Positions 36,814 through 44,973 of a stretch of DNA of 64,000 bases are shown piece by piece. The notes beneath the pieces are model-generated. The model had not been told where the DNA came from and did no database searches. It worked only from the letters and a program-made list of their open reading frames with translations. How positions within the stretch are numbered: position 1 is the first letter of the stretch; the number at the start of each line of letters is the position of its first letter. Made by a program: the position numbers and the translations under genes. Source of the DNA: Vampirovibrio chlorellavorus (lineage in GTDB: Bacteria > Cyanobacteriota > Vampirovibrionia > Vampirovibrionales > Vampirovibrionaceae); assembly GCA_003149345.1 (NCBI GenBank), contig QFWI01000031.1, positions 124,001-188,000 on the forward strand, written 5' to 3'.

Positions 36814-38133
36814 CTAATGCACGGCCAGAAACTGAGCCTCCAGGCTGGCCAGCGGATCTATGAGTTGCGGCGACACCCCATCCCGGCCCAGCAATCGATA
36901 CTGAAAACCGGCCTCTTCCCAGTCTTTTGGGTTCAAGGCGTTTCGGGTATCGATGACATGATGATGTCGAACCAGCGTGGCTACCTGCCGGGGGTTAATA
37001 AAGCGAAACTCGGCATGATCCACAGCCAGTAAAATACAGTCAGACGCTTTAAAGGCACTTTCCAGACCGCAGAGTTCATAATCGGCCTGCTTGACATGCG
37101 GATCGTAAATGGCCAATTCAATTTTCGGGTTATTCCGAATCATCTCCGCAATCTTCAAGGAAGGCGCCTCCCGCACATCATCCACATCGGCCTTGTAGGT
37201 TAATCCCAACAGGGTCACTTTGGGATTGGCAATATGTTTGATGGTATCTAGCAGCAGTTGATAGGTATATTCGGGCATCCCATCGTTGATGATGCGGGCC
37301 TGGTGAATGAGCCGGGCCACCTGCGGAAATTTCTCCACCAGAAACCAGGGATCCACGGAAATGCAATGCCCTCCCACCCCGGGCCCCGGGGTATGCAGAT
37401 TGACCCGAGGGTGAAGGTTTGCATAGCGAATCACCTCCCAGGCGTTAATGTTGAGGCTGGACGCAATGGCCGCCAACTCGTTGGCCAAGGCGATATTCAC
37501 ATCCCGGAAGGTGTTTTCAATGATTTTGACCATCTCCGCCGTGGTGGCGTCCGTCAGGTGAATGTCCCCTTCCACGAAACTGGCGTAAATCTGGCGGGCC
37601 AGCTCGGCGGATTGAGTATTGATCCCGCCGATAATACGGGTATTCTGGATCAGTTCCTTGATAATTTTTCCGGGCAAAACACGCTCCGGGCAATGAGCCA
37701 CAAACAATGTCTTGCCCACCGCCAGCCCGGACTCGGCCAGGATATGGCAAAGAAAATCCCGTGTGGTACCCGGCGGGGAGGTGGACTCCAAAATGACCAG
37801 ATCCCCGCATTTCAGCAAAGGGACTATGGAACGAGCCGCCGAGCCTATATAGGAAAGATCGGCCTGCTTGGCCTCGGTGATGGGCGTGGGTACCGCCAAA
37901 ATATAGACATCGGCCATCTGGGGCTGGGTGAAGGCTTTGAGGTTGCCCGAATGCACCGCCGCCTGAACCAAAGTCTTCAGGCCGGGCTCCTCAATATGAA
38001 CCCCGCCCTGATTCACAATGTCCACCACCCGCTGTACCGGATCGACCCCATGTACCTGAAAGCCATTGGCCGCCAAAATACTGGCTGTAGGCAAGCCGAT
38101 ATAGCCCAGTCCCAATACTGAAATCTGTTTCAC
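36814..38133 (-). CDS. wecC: UDP-N-acetyl-D-mannosamine dehydrogenase-like enzyme
   Basis: 439 residues of the UDP-sugar 6-dehydrogenase family. The NAD site is VLGLGYIGLPTASILAANGF; the catalytic Lys is in MVKIIENTFRDVNIA (about 203) and the catalytic Cys257 in GVGGHCISVDPWFL. The GHCISVDPWF form and overall length fit the WecC/WbpA group rather than UDP-glucose dehydrogenases. It would make UDP-ManNAcA by a four-electron oxidation with NAD. That agrees with a WecG-type transferase domain in the same locus. No wecB epimerase is seen in this window. The enzyme is cytoplasmic. Confidence 0.9.
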   Translation of the reverse strand: MKQISVLGLGYIGLPTASILAANGFQVHGVDPVQRVVDIVNQGGVHIEEPGLKTLVQAAVHSGNLKAFTQPQMADVYILAVPTPITEAKQADLSYIGSAARSIVPLLKCGDLVILESTSPPGTTRDFLCHILAESGLAVGKTLFVAHCPERVLPGKIIKELIQNTRIIGGINTQSAELARQIYASFVEGDIHLTDATTAEMVKIIENTFRDVNIALANELAAIASSLNINAWEVIRYANLHPRVNLHTPGPGVGGHCISVDPWFLVEKFPQVARLIHQARIINDGMPEYTYQLLLDTIKHIANPKVTLLGLTYKADVDDVREAPSLKIAEMIRNNPKIELAIYDPHVKQADYELCGLESAFKASDCILLAVDHAEFRFINPRQVATLVRHHHVIDTRNALNPKDWEEAGFQYRLLGRDGVSPQLIDPLASLEAQFLAVH

Positions 38134-38395
38134 AATACACCCCTTTCACTTGAATGCAAACCCAGCCCATTTGGACGGTTCCCATTACCGATGAGCCTCC
38201 GGGCATTATGTGACTTTTCCCAAACCGTTGTAAACTAACCAGCTTACTAATGGAACATTGCCCAGTAAAACAGCCCACCTCCGGCAATGGGACACAGGGC
38301 CTCTCAAGGGCCTGTCCGCAGACGGGGCGGAAACAGATCCGTAATTGACCGCCCGCCAAAACTGTATGACAATAAAGGTTCGGACGCTGGATCAT

Positions 38396-38475
38396 GGAAG
38401 GGGTCCGGGTGGTGAGGACGCCGCCTTGAAAGCGGTTGCCCGCAAGGGTTGCAGGTTCGAATCCTGTCCCTTCCG
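38396..38475 (+). tRNA. tRNA-Ser (anticodon TGA)
   Basis: A 7-bp acceptor stem GGAAGGG/CCCTTCC, a G discriminator, anticodon loop CTTGAAA with anticodon TGA, a long variable arm with CCC-GCAA-GGG (type II tRNA) and a T arm GCAGG-TTCGAAT-CCTGT. These identify tRNA-Ser for UCA codons. CCA is not encoded. The D arm is atypical: the stem GTCC/GGAC leaves no normal U8 and no A14, although the loop keeps GG. Confidence 0.88.
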
Positions 38476-38570
38476 TTTCCAGCGACCCAACCACTCCCCA
38501 TTTCCCACTGTGGTTGGCATTCCCGTGTGGTCAGACTCAAGGTCAATGAGAGAGAAGAGAGCGTACAACT

Positions 38571-38756
38571 ATGGAAGATCGAGTGAGCAAAGAGCAAAAA
38601 CTATTTGCCGCCAAGGATATTGTGGCCAGCTATTTAAAGGGAGAGGGCGGAAAGCACGTTTCCCCGGAGCAGATTGGCCAGGTTTTTTCGCAGGTGTTCA
38701 ATGCCATTGATCAAACCATTCCCGATCCAGAAAAACGCCGGGTGGGCCTGGGCTAA
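38571..38756 (+). CDS. 61-residue uncharacterised protein
   Basis: Sequence MEDRVSKEQKLFAAKDIV, then YLKGEGGKHVSPEQIGQVF and FNAIDQTIPDPEKRRVGLG. It looks like a compact helical cytoplasmic protein, without membrane segment or Cys. It lies about 95 bp after tRNA-Ser and is followed by a good terminator, which supports a genuine short gene. Function unknown. Confidence 0.65.
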   Translation: MEDRVSKEQKLFAAKDIVASYLKGEGGKHVSPEQIGQVFSQVFNAIDQTIPDPEKRRVGLG

Positions 38757-38789
38757 CAGGCGCCATCAGCGCTCCTGTCACTATTTGGT

Positions 38790-38818
38790 AAAAACGCCGG
38801 GATTTCTCCGGTGTTTTT
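38790..38818 (+). terminator. Intrinsic terminator
   Basis: A stem AAAAACGCCGG with CCGGTGTTTTT (one G-T pair) and a 7-base loop, ending in a T run. It closes the 61-residue gene. Confidence 0.88.
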
Positions 38819-38855
38819 GCGTTTAACCCTAGTTTAACCATATAGGTTCCCTTGC

Positions 38856-40685
38856 ATGCCTCAGCCGACGCCTCCGCCCTCTCCAGAGCCAGCCCCCCAA
38901 GCTGAGCCAAGATCCGCCTGGTCGCGCCTGTGGAAAGCGCTTTCCTCCGGGAAGGTCACCCATAAACTCTACACGGTGCTGGGTATTTTGCTGCTGGCAG
39001 TCATAACCGCTATGTACATTCAGTGCATTGACACCGAAAACATGGGCTTCACCCACGATGATGGCGTGTACGCCACCGTGGGCAAGTCGCTGGCCCTGGG
39101 CAAGGGGTTTAAGCTGCTGCACGTCATTGGGGAGCCGGGGCAGATCAAGTACCCTTTCGTTTACCCGTTGATCCTCTCGGTGGTGTGGTTTTTCATGCCG
39201 CACTACCCGGAAAACCTACCAGCCCTGCTTTATGTAACCATTGCTTTTACCATCGCCTCCTGCTGGCTGATGTTTATCTGGCTGAAGGATTGCCAGAAGA
39301 TGCCGGGCTGGCTGGTACTGGCGCTGGCCGTCATCATCCCCACCAACTTCTACTTTATATACTTTTTCAGCATGGTGATGTCGGAAGCCCCCTACCTCTT
39401 TTTGACCCTGCTGATTCTGTGGTACTTCCACCGAGTGACCCAAACCGCCCAACCCCTCCAGAAAAAAGAACTCTTCTGGCTGGTTGCCTTGTCCTCCCTG
39501 TGCTTTTTAACCCGGGTGCTGGGAGTGGCCATGATGGCGGGCATTGGCGTCTGGCTGCTGCTAAACCGGCAATGGAAAAACGCCCTGATTTATGGACTGG
39601 GCTGCCTGTTTACCGGCATCCTGCCCTGGGTCTTCTGGGTCAAGTTCAACACGCCGCCCATCAGCGATTTCAACTACCCGCTGGTGAACGCTTACAGCAA
39701 CTACGGGCTTGAATTTTTCCACAACCTGACCACGGCCAACTACCTCAACGGCCTGGGCGTCTCTGTGCTGACCATGATCCTGAAACTCCAGGAGGTCATG
39801 GTTCCCCTGATTCCCAACTTTTTCAAAATCTACCCCAATCTCAAATCCAACCAGGATCTGGTGCATTGGTTCAGCTTAACGGCCATGGTTATGGCCTACG
39901 CGGTTTTCGGGTATTTTCTGCTGCAAGCGGTCAGCACTTTACGGAAAAGCTGGCATAACGGAAAATTCAGCCCAAAAGCGTTCACCCTGCCCGGCCTTTA
40001 CCTGTTTTTCTATATTGTCATCATTACCTTCTGGAATTATGACGATCAGATGGCTCGCTTCCTGTCGCCCGTCTTGCCCCTTGTCTGGTTGTATTTTTTC
40101 AAGCCCTTGATGCGCTATCTGCCCGACCTGGGAAGCGCCTTACCCTCGCCTCGAAAGAAAGTAGTGCTGGCCAGCGTGTTTACCCTACTCGCTTGTACTA
40201 TTGCCCTGTGGAATGTGGGAGGGTCTTACCGCACCGTGGTGACGTCCCGCACCCAGCACTGGGTGGAATCGGGTAAGTACCGCTGGTTGTGGGATGAGTA
40301 CAAGGCCTCCTTCAAATGGATTCGGGAGAACCTGCCCCAGGATGCCCGACTTTCCGTGGCCTCCGACGTGGTGTTTTACCTGAATACCGAACGGCCCACC
40401 TTCTACACTTTTTATGCCAGCATGCGGCGTAAAAACGGCAAATTCACCGAAGATTCCATTCCGTTGCTGATGAAAAGCCTGGATCATTACAAAGTGAACT
40501 ACCTGGTGGCGGAACCCCATATGCAGTTCCGCACCTTGTTGGCACCGGTCAATTACGTGGCCCAACAATTGATGACCCAGTACCCCAAGCGATTTGTCCA
40601 TCTTTACGGAACGCCCAAAGGCGCCATCCATGTCTTTAAAATCTTGCCACCGGAAGAAAATCCAGCGCCCGCCAAGGGCCACTAA
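38856..40685 (+). CDS. GT-C fold membrane glycosyltransferase (GT39/ArnT-like)
   Basis: 609 residues. A Pro-rich cytoplasmic tail (1-20) precedes a first membrane helix (about 37-55). The first periplasmic loop then carries H67-D68-D69 in GFTHDDGVYA, the acidic motif used by GT-C enzymes to bind polyprenyl-phosphate sugars. About ten more helices follow, then a periplasmic C-terminal domain (about 470-609) with WIRENLPQDARLSVASDVVFYL. Members of this group move a sugar from a lipid carrier to a lipid, protein or glycan in the periplasm. The acceptor is unknown; the polysaccharide locus next door is a plausible context but not proof. Confidence 0.88.
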   Translation: MPQPTPPPSPEPAPQAEPRSAWSRLWKALSSGKVTHKLYTVLGILLLAVITAMYIQCIDTENMGFTHDDGVYATVGKSLALGKGFKLLHVIGEPGQIKYPFVYPLILSVVWFFMPHYPENLPALLYVTIAFTIASCWLMFIWLKDCQKMPGWLVLALAVIIPTNFYFIYFFSMVMSEAPYLFLTLLILWYFHRVTQTAQPLQKKELFWLVALSSLCFLTRVLGVAMMAGIGVWLLLNRQWKNALIYGLGCLFTGILPWVFWVKFNTPPISDFNYPLVNAYSNYGLEFFHNLTTANYLNGLGVSVLTMILKLQEVMVPLIPNFFKIYPNLKSNQDLVHWFSLTAMVMAYAVFGYFLLQAVSTLRKSWHNGKFSPKAFTLPGLYLFFYIVIITFWNYDDQMARFLSPVLPLVWLYFFKPLMRYLPDLGSALPSPRKKVVLASVFTLLACTIALWNVGGSYRTVVTSRTQHWVESGKYRWLWDEYKASFKWIRENLPQDARLSVASDVVFYLNTERPTFYTFYASMRRKNGKFTEDSIPLLMKSLDHYKVNYLVAEPHMQFRTLLAPVNYVAQQLMTQYPKRFVHLYGTPKGAIHVFKILPPEENPAPAKGH

Positions 40686-40711
40686 ATCGCACCCAGTGGT
40701 CTGTTAAGGCG

Positions 40712-41563
40712 TCAGGAGGCCTTGAAGGCTGACAGCTGCCGACGTTTGCGCTCGGCATGCAGTTCCCGATAGACGGCGGAAGGCATATGCAAGCGTTCCA
40801 GCGATTTTTTGTAGAGATCCACGGTGCCGTGAAAATCGGTGCCACCGGTCACAATCAGGCCCAGTTTTTCGGCCAGCGAGCAGTGAAACTCAATGAGGGC
40901 GGGGGAGTGGCTGCGGTGGTAGGCTTCTAGCCCACGCAGCCCGTAATTCATCAGGTCTTCGGCCAGTTCTTCAATCATTTCCATATCCCCCGGGTGGGCC
41001 ACCACCGCAATACCCCCACTTTCGTGAATGGCTTCCACCGCTTCGTGCGGAGAAACGGTTTGCCGCCGCACGTAGGTCTCGCAGCGGGGGTTGAGAAACT
41101 TGTTAAACGCCTGAGAAATATTGGCGGCACCGCCCTTGGCGATAATGGCCTTGGCCACGTGCGGACGACCAATGGTACCAATGTCACTGGCTTCCTTCAC
41201 AATATCCTCGTAGGAAATATTCAGGCGGGCCTTGGCCTTGAGGCGGTGGGCCATCTCCTGAATCTGCACCACACGAGAGTTGCGATGGCTTTCAATGACC
41301 GCTTGCAGGGAGGAATCCTCCGGGTCTATGTAGTAGCCCAGGATGTGGACTTCTTTTTCTTTCCACACCGTGTTCACCTCAATGCCGGGAATAATTTCCA
41401 GCGGCAGGCCTTCAGCGGCCTTTTGGGCGTGGGCCAACGATTCAGTGGTATCGTGATCGGTAATGGCAATGGCTTCCAATTGGTTTTCCACGGCCAATTG
41501 CACCAGGTCTTCCGGGCGTACCGAACCATCCGAGAAAATGGTATGCATATGCAGATCAATCAT
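40712..41563 (-). CDS. PHP-domain phosphoesterase (RNase AM/YciV-like)
   Basis: 283 residues. All expected metal-binding motifs are present: DLHMHTIFSDG (His5, His7), ITDHDT (about 35-40), PGIEV, VAHPGD and GGTDFHG. Length and order match the YciV/TrpH group, which removes 5' nucleotides from RNA or hydrolyses 3',5'-nucleoside bisphosphates (pAp). It converges on the GT-C gene with 26 bp between the stops. Cytoplasmic. Confidence 0.92.
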   Translation of the reverse strand: MIDLHMHTIFSDGSVRPEDLVQLAVENQLEAIAITDHDTTESLAHAQKAAEGLPLEIIPGIEVNTVWKEKEVHILGYYIDPEDSSLQAVIESHRNSRVVQIQEMAHRLKAKARLNISYEDIVKEASDIGTIGRPHVAKAIIAKGGAANISQAFNKFLNPRCETYVRRQTVSPHEAVEAIHESGGIAVVAHPGDMEMIEELAEDLMNYGLRGLEAYHRSHSPALIEFHCSLAEKLGLIVTGGTDFHGTVDLYKKSLERLHMPSAVYRELHAERKRRQLSAFKAS

Positions 41564-41954
41564 GACAAGTCGTCCTTGTTCATTGCTAAAAAAATCTGAG
41601 GCTCAGGAAGCAAGGCCAACGTCAGGAACACTCTTGGCGAATTTACACGGTGGTACAATCCAAAGGCAAACCCGGATGCGGGTTACCCACTGCACAAGAG
41701 TCAAACGCTTGTCAGGAACGAGGATTTATGGCTTTTAAAGCAGTCATGGCAAAATGGCTCTGTTACTTCCTAATAAATAGCATAGCGCATTCCTGAAGCG
41801 GTTTCCAGAGGGCAATCCTGCAATCACTCACTCAAATGAGTTCAACGGCCTTACGGTCGACCCGAAGCACAAAGCCTGTGCCATACAGCCCGTGCCATGC
41901 AGATTGTTGACCATTCCCCGGGGCCTCACTGCTAGGCGTCCCTCCACCCTCGCA
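41564..41954. other. Intergenic region, no convincing gene
   Basis: 391 bp between two leftward genes. A 22-codon frame at 41728-41796 has only a too-close GAGG and is not called. No clear hairpin or promoter stands out. Confidence 0.4.
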
Positions 41955-42323
41955 TTATCGGGGGGTATTTGCCGCAATAAAGTCCAACAATATCTGCGGA
42001 TCCTGAATCAGGCGCACACTGGACACATACTCATCCAGGTGCCACACCCCTTTGGCGTCCCGATGGTTTTTATAAATGTCGTAGCCCAGCAGCTCGGTCT
42101 CGTTTAAGGTCTGGCGGGAACGCAGAATGTACTCAAAATGGGTTTCTCCCTCGGTTCGCTCATTCCAGACATCTTCCAGATACAGCTCAAAGTCTGGATA
42201 ATGCGCGTTCACCCAATCCCGCAGGGCGTTCAACTGCACATATACATCGGAAGAACTGGCCAGACAGGCAGACATAGCCTCATAGGCCGCCGGGGGTTCG
42301 GGGTGTGTATCATGTGTCATCAT
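41955..42323 (-). CDS. Uncharacterised 122-residue protein
   Basis: Acidic, soluble, no signal peptide: ASSSDVYVQLNALRDWVNAH, then YPDFELYLEDVWNERTEGE, HFEYILRSRQTLNETELLG and LIQDPQILLDFIAANTP. I recognise no family. Regular alternation of helix-like and strand-like stretches and normal codon use support a real protein. The start may be either of two consecutive ATG codons (42323 or 42320). Confidence 0.6.
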   Translation of the reverse strand: MMTHDTHPEPPAAYEAMSACLASSSDVYVQLNALRDWVNAHYPDFELYLEDVWNERTEGETHFEYILRSRQTLNETELLGYDIYKNHRDAKGVWHLDEYVSSVRLIQDPQILLDFIAANTPR

Positions 42324-42445
42324 CTATACTATGTTACCAAAAGAGAACGGCAGGGCATGGGGATCGCAGGATGGCCGTCCGTGGCGATCACCCCGGATGA
42401 GATCACGCTGGTTTTAAATCCGTGAAAAGTAAGGTATTATAAATA

Positions 42446-42457
42446 TACCGATCGGTA
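42446..42457. promoter_or_regulatory. 12-bp perfect palindrome upstream of folE2
   Basis: TACCGATCGGTA, overlapping a looser dyad with GGTAT/ATACC arms (42433-42449). It lies about 200 bp before the folE2 start and could be an operator. folE2 is Zur-controlled in several bacteria, but this sequence does not match the usual Zur box well. Confidence 0.35.
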
Positions 42458-42655
42458 GCCCGCCTCAAAATCCCAACGAATTCCGATCAATCGTGTTAAA
42501 ATTCAAACTCTTCTTTTAAATCCCAATTCAGGCAATAATCTCCCAAAGCCAACCGAGTTTCTCCTTAAATTGCCTTATAAGCGTATGAATTTTTATTGAC
42601 CTCACCCATTATCTCTCCAATTGATATCCTCAATATTGCCCTTACCCTGCAAGCG

Positions 42656-43510
42656 ATGGAAACCATTACAATGAGCCAACCCAACACCAGTGACCCGCAA
42701 AGCACCACACTGCTCGATGTGCAAGGACTCGCCGATCAGCGTGGTGTGACCCTGAACCAGGTAGGCGTGAAAAACGTGGAAATCCCCATGCAAGTGCTGC
42801 AAAAAAACGGGCAAACCCAGCACGTGCAAACCGTGGCCACCATGAGCGTGGGTCTGCCAGCGGAATTCAAGGGCACCCATATGTCCCGCTTCGTGATTCA
42901 GTTGAATGAGTGGAGCCAGAACCGCACCTTTAGTCTGGATTTGAAAGAGTTTCTGGTAGAGGCCAAGCAGCGCCTGGAAGCCCCCTCTGCCTTTATCGAG
43001 CTGAAATTCCGCTATTTTATGGACAAACCAGCCCCGGTCAGTGGCATGAGCGCCCCCATGGCCTACGAGTGCATCCTGAAGGGTAGTCTGGACGAGCAGG
43101 ATCACTACCGCCTGATTCTCTCGGTGATGGTGCCCTGCGCCACCCTGTGTCCTTGCAGCAAGGCCATTTCCGATTACGGCGCCCACAACCAGCGGGCCGA
43201 AATCCGGGCCGATATTATCATCGATACCACCACGGAGCATCGGGTGGTGTGGATTGAAGATGTGGTGGCAGGCTTTGAAGCCGCCTCTTCCTGCCCGGTG
43301 TACCCGCTCATCAAGCGGGTGGATGAGAAGTTCATCACCGAAAAGGCTTACGACAACCCCAAGTTCGTGGAAGACGTCATTCGGGAATGCACCCTGTTCC
43401 TGCGGGATTACAAGGGCGTCACCGGCTTTAATCTCTCCGTGGAAGCGCTGGAAAGCATTCATGCCCACAATGCCTGGGCCACCCACGCGGAAAACTTCCT
43501 GCACGAGTAG
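42656..43510 (+). CDS. folE2: GTP cyclohydrolase FolE2 (GCYH-IB)
   Basis: 284 residues from ATG 42656; ATG 42671 is an alternative. It converts GTP to 7,8-dihydroneopterin triphosphate, the entry step for folate, tetrahydropterins and queuosine. Family signatures: TVATMSVGLPAEFKGTHMSRF, SVMVPCATLCPCSKAISDYG (with the metal-binding Cys) and GAHNQRAEI. FolE2 can work with metals other than zinc and often replaces zinc-dependent FolE under zinc limitation. It is the first gene of a pterin operon, 80 bp before two PTPS-like genes. Confidence 0.95.
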   Translation: METITMSQPNTSDPQSTTLLDVQGLADQRGVTLNQVGVKNVEIPMQVLQKNGQTQHVQTVATMSVGLPAEFKGTHMSRFVIQLNEWSQNRTFSLDLKEFLVEAKQRLEAPSAFIELKFRYFMDKPAPVSGMSAPMAYECILKGSLDEQDHYRLILSVMVPCATLCPCSKAISDYGAHNQRAEIRADIIIDTTTEHRVVWIEDVVAGFEAASSCPVYPLIKRVDEKFITEKAYDNPKFVEDVIRECTLFLRDYKGVTGFNLSVEALESIHAHNAWATHAENFLHE

Positions 43511-43590
43511 TTCCGTATCCACCGACAGCTCCTTAATCAGGGGCTGTCGGACACGGTTACTTCCACCCAGTGTTTTTCAGGATGTTGCCA

Positions 43591-44037
43591 ATGAGTTCCA
43601 AACCCAATACCGTCACCGTCATCCGCAAGGCCAAGTTCGCGGCGGCTCATTTTTTGAGGCTGCCGGAGCTATCCGATGCCCAGAATCTTGAGCGCTTTGG
43701 CCCCAGCAGCAACCCACTGGGCCATGGACACAATTACGAAATCGAAGTCAGCGTACAAGGGCCGGTGCAAGAGGAAACCGGGATGGTCATGAACCTGAAA
43801 GACCTCAAAATCATTCTGCAAGAAGAGGTGGTGGAGCCACTGGACTTTAAGAACCTGAATCTGCAAGTGGAATTTTTCCAGAACCGGCTGACCACGCTGG
43901 AAAACATTTCCCAACTGTTATGGAGTCGCCTGTCCCCAAGAATCAGCGCCTTGGGCTTTGCCCTGACGGGCCTGAGGGTGCTGGAAAGCGATGATTTATT
44001 CGTTGAGTATTACGGCGGAACGGATCAATTGCCATGA
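43591..44037 (+). CDS. 6-pyruvoyl-tetrahydropterin synthase/QueD homologue lacking catalytic residues
   Basis: 148 residues from ATG 43591, which has AGGA upstream. The fold and zinc ligands are kept: His20 in FAAAHF and His45/His47 in NPLGHGHNYE. The pterin-binding Glu near the C-terminus is also kept (LESDDLFVEYYGG). The catalytic Cys is replaced (Ser39 where its neighbour has Cys39), and the catalytic Asp-His pair reads Asp85-Phe86. It therefore cannot use the standard PTPS mechanism. It may have an altered reaction, as in PTPS-III-type folate enzymes, or act as a partner subunit. It overlaps the next gene by 4 bp. Confidence 0.88.
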   Translation: MSSKPNTVTVIRKAKFAAAHFLRLPELSDAQNLERFGPSSNPLGHGHNYEIEVSVQGPVQEETGMVMNLKDLKIILQEEVVEPLDFKNLNLQVEFFQNRLTTLENISQLLWSRLSPRISALGFALTGLRVLESDDLFVEYYGGTDQLP

Positions 44038-44462
44038 ATGCAAAACCCAACTGGATGTTTTTAACACGGAAATACGAATTTCCAGCCAGCCACCGGCTTT
44101 ACAATCCCTCCTGGAGTGACGAGGAGAACGCCCGCTTTTTTCGTCAGTGCAATAACCCCAACGGCCACGGGCACAACTACGAGCTGGAAGTCACCGTGAA
44201 AGGGCAGCCAGACCCACGGCTGGGTATGGTGGTGGACATTTATGAACTGGATCAGGTGGTCAAGCGGATCATTCTGGATCGAGTGGATCATAAAAACCTG
44301 AATCTGGATGTGGACTTCATGCAGGGTCTCATACCCACCGCAGAAAACATTGTATGGGCCTTCTGGCAGGAGCTAGCCCCCCACATCCCGACCCCGGCAA
44401 AACTGGCTCGGCTACGGGTGGTGGAAACCCGCAACAACTTTGCTGAATACCGGGGCGAGTAA
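44034..44462 (+). CDS. 6-pyruvoyl-tetrahydropterin synthase / QueD family enzyme
   Basis: 142 residues with a full active site: zinc ligands His20, His45 and His47, catalytic Cys39 in QCNNPNGHGHNYE (the same core as animal PTPS), Asp85-His86 in DRVDHKNLNLD, and the substrate Glu in VVETRNNFAEYRG. It converts dihydroneopterin triphosphate to 6-pyruvoyl-tetrahydropterin or, as QueD, to 6-carboxy-tetrahydropterin on the way to queuosine. Sequence alone does not decide which. No queC or queE lies beside it. Confidence 0.93.
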   Translation: MNAKPNWMFLTRKYEFPASHRLYNPSWSDEENARFFRQCNNPNGHGHNYELEVTVKGQPDPRLGMVVDIYELDQVVKRIILDRVDHKNLNLDVDFMQGLIPTAENIVWAFWQELAPHIPTPAKLARLRVVETRNNFAEYRGE

Positions 44463-44509
44463 TCCGAAACAGGCTTTCAGGAAGGGTGTTCAGCCCACAG
44501 CAGGCCGCT

Positions 44510-44564
44510 CATCCGAGAACGGTTTGCCCCCTCTAAAAACACTCTCTGGTCGGATGTTTTTTTT
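44510..44564 (+). terminator. Intrinsic terminator of the pterin operon
   Basis: A stem CATCCGA/TCGGATG around a 33-base loop, followed by eight T's. The long loop lowers certainty, but position and T tract fit. Confidence 0.6.
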
Positions 44565-44602
44565 CCGCTTTTATGGTTACAGATAGTGTCGTCACAGCGA
44601 TT

Positions 44603-44631
44603 TTGGCCGGACTTTGTTTTTTTAGTATAAA
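44603..44631 (+). promoter_or_regulatory. Candidate promoter of the four-domain regulator
   Basis: -35 TTGGCC, a 17-bp T-rich spacer, and -10 TATAAA. A second weaker pair TTGCAA-N17-TACACT lies at 44636-44664. Confidence 0.35.
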
Positions 44632-44973
44632 GTGCTTGCAAGCCGAAATCGTTTTAATTACACTAACGTTCTGTTTAATTGTTTAAGAGTTCCACCTTCG
44701 ACGGCTCAATTCATCTCTTTCTATACGGTTTGAACGCACTAAGGATGGTTTTGACCATTGGGTTTACATACAAAACTGATTCTGGGTTCACGAATCAAAG
44801 TCACTGCCACAACCGCCTTTGCAAGAGAAACCAGATTCTCTAGCAACAAACCAAAACCTGCTGTTTTAATATAAAAAAGAATTGAACTTGGGACACAGTG
44901 GACACTTTCACGGGACAATTTTGGCTTCATCAATTAAAAGTTTTGACACCATTAGGGGAGGACACAGATACTT

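Larger units (their letters stand above)
44463..44973. other. Intergenic region and long leader of the regulator gene
   Basis: 511 bp containing the pterin-operon terminator and a promoter candidate at 44603-44631. About 340 bp without a clear gene then lead to the four-domain regulator. A TTGACA and GGGGAGGA lie directly before its ATG. Confidence 0.45.

Noticed and set aside
41728..41796. 22-codon frame starting MAFKAVMAKW
   Set aside because: GAGG is too close to the ATG and the peptide is too short to judge without expression or conservation data.
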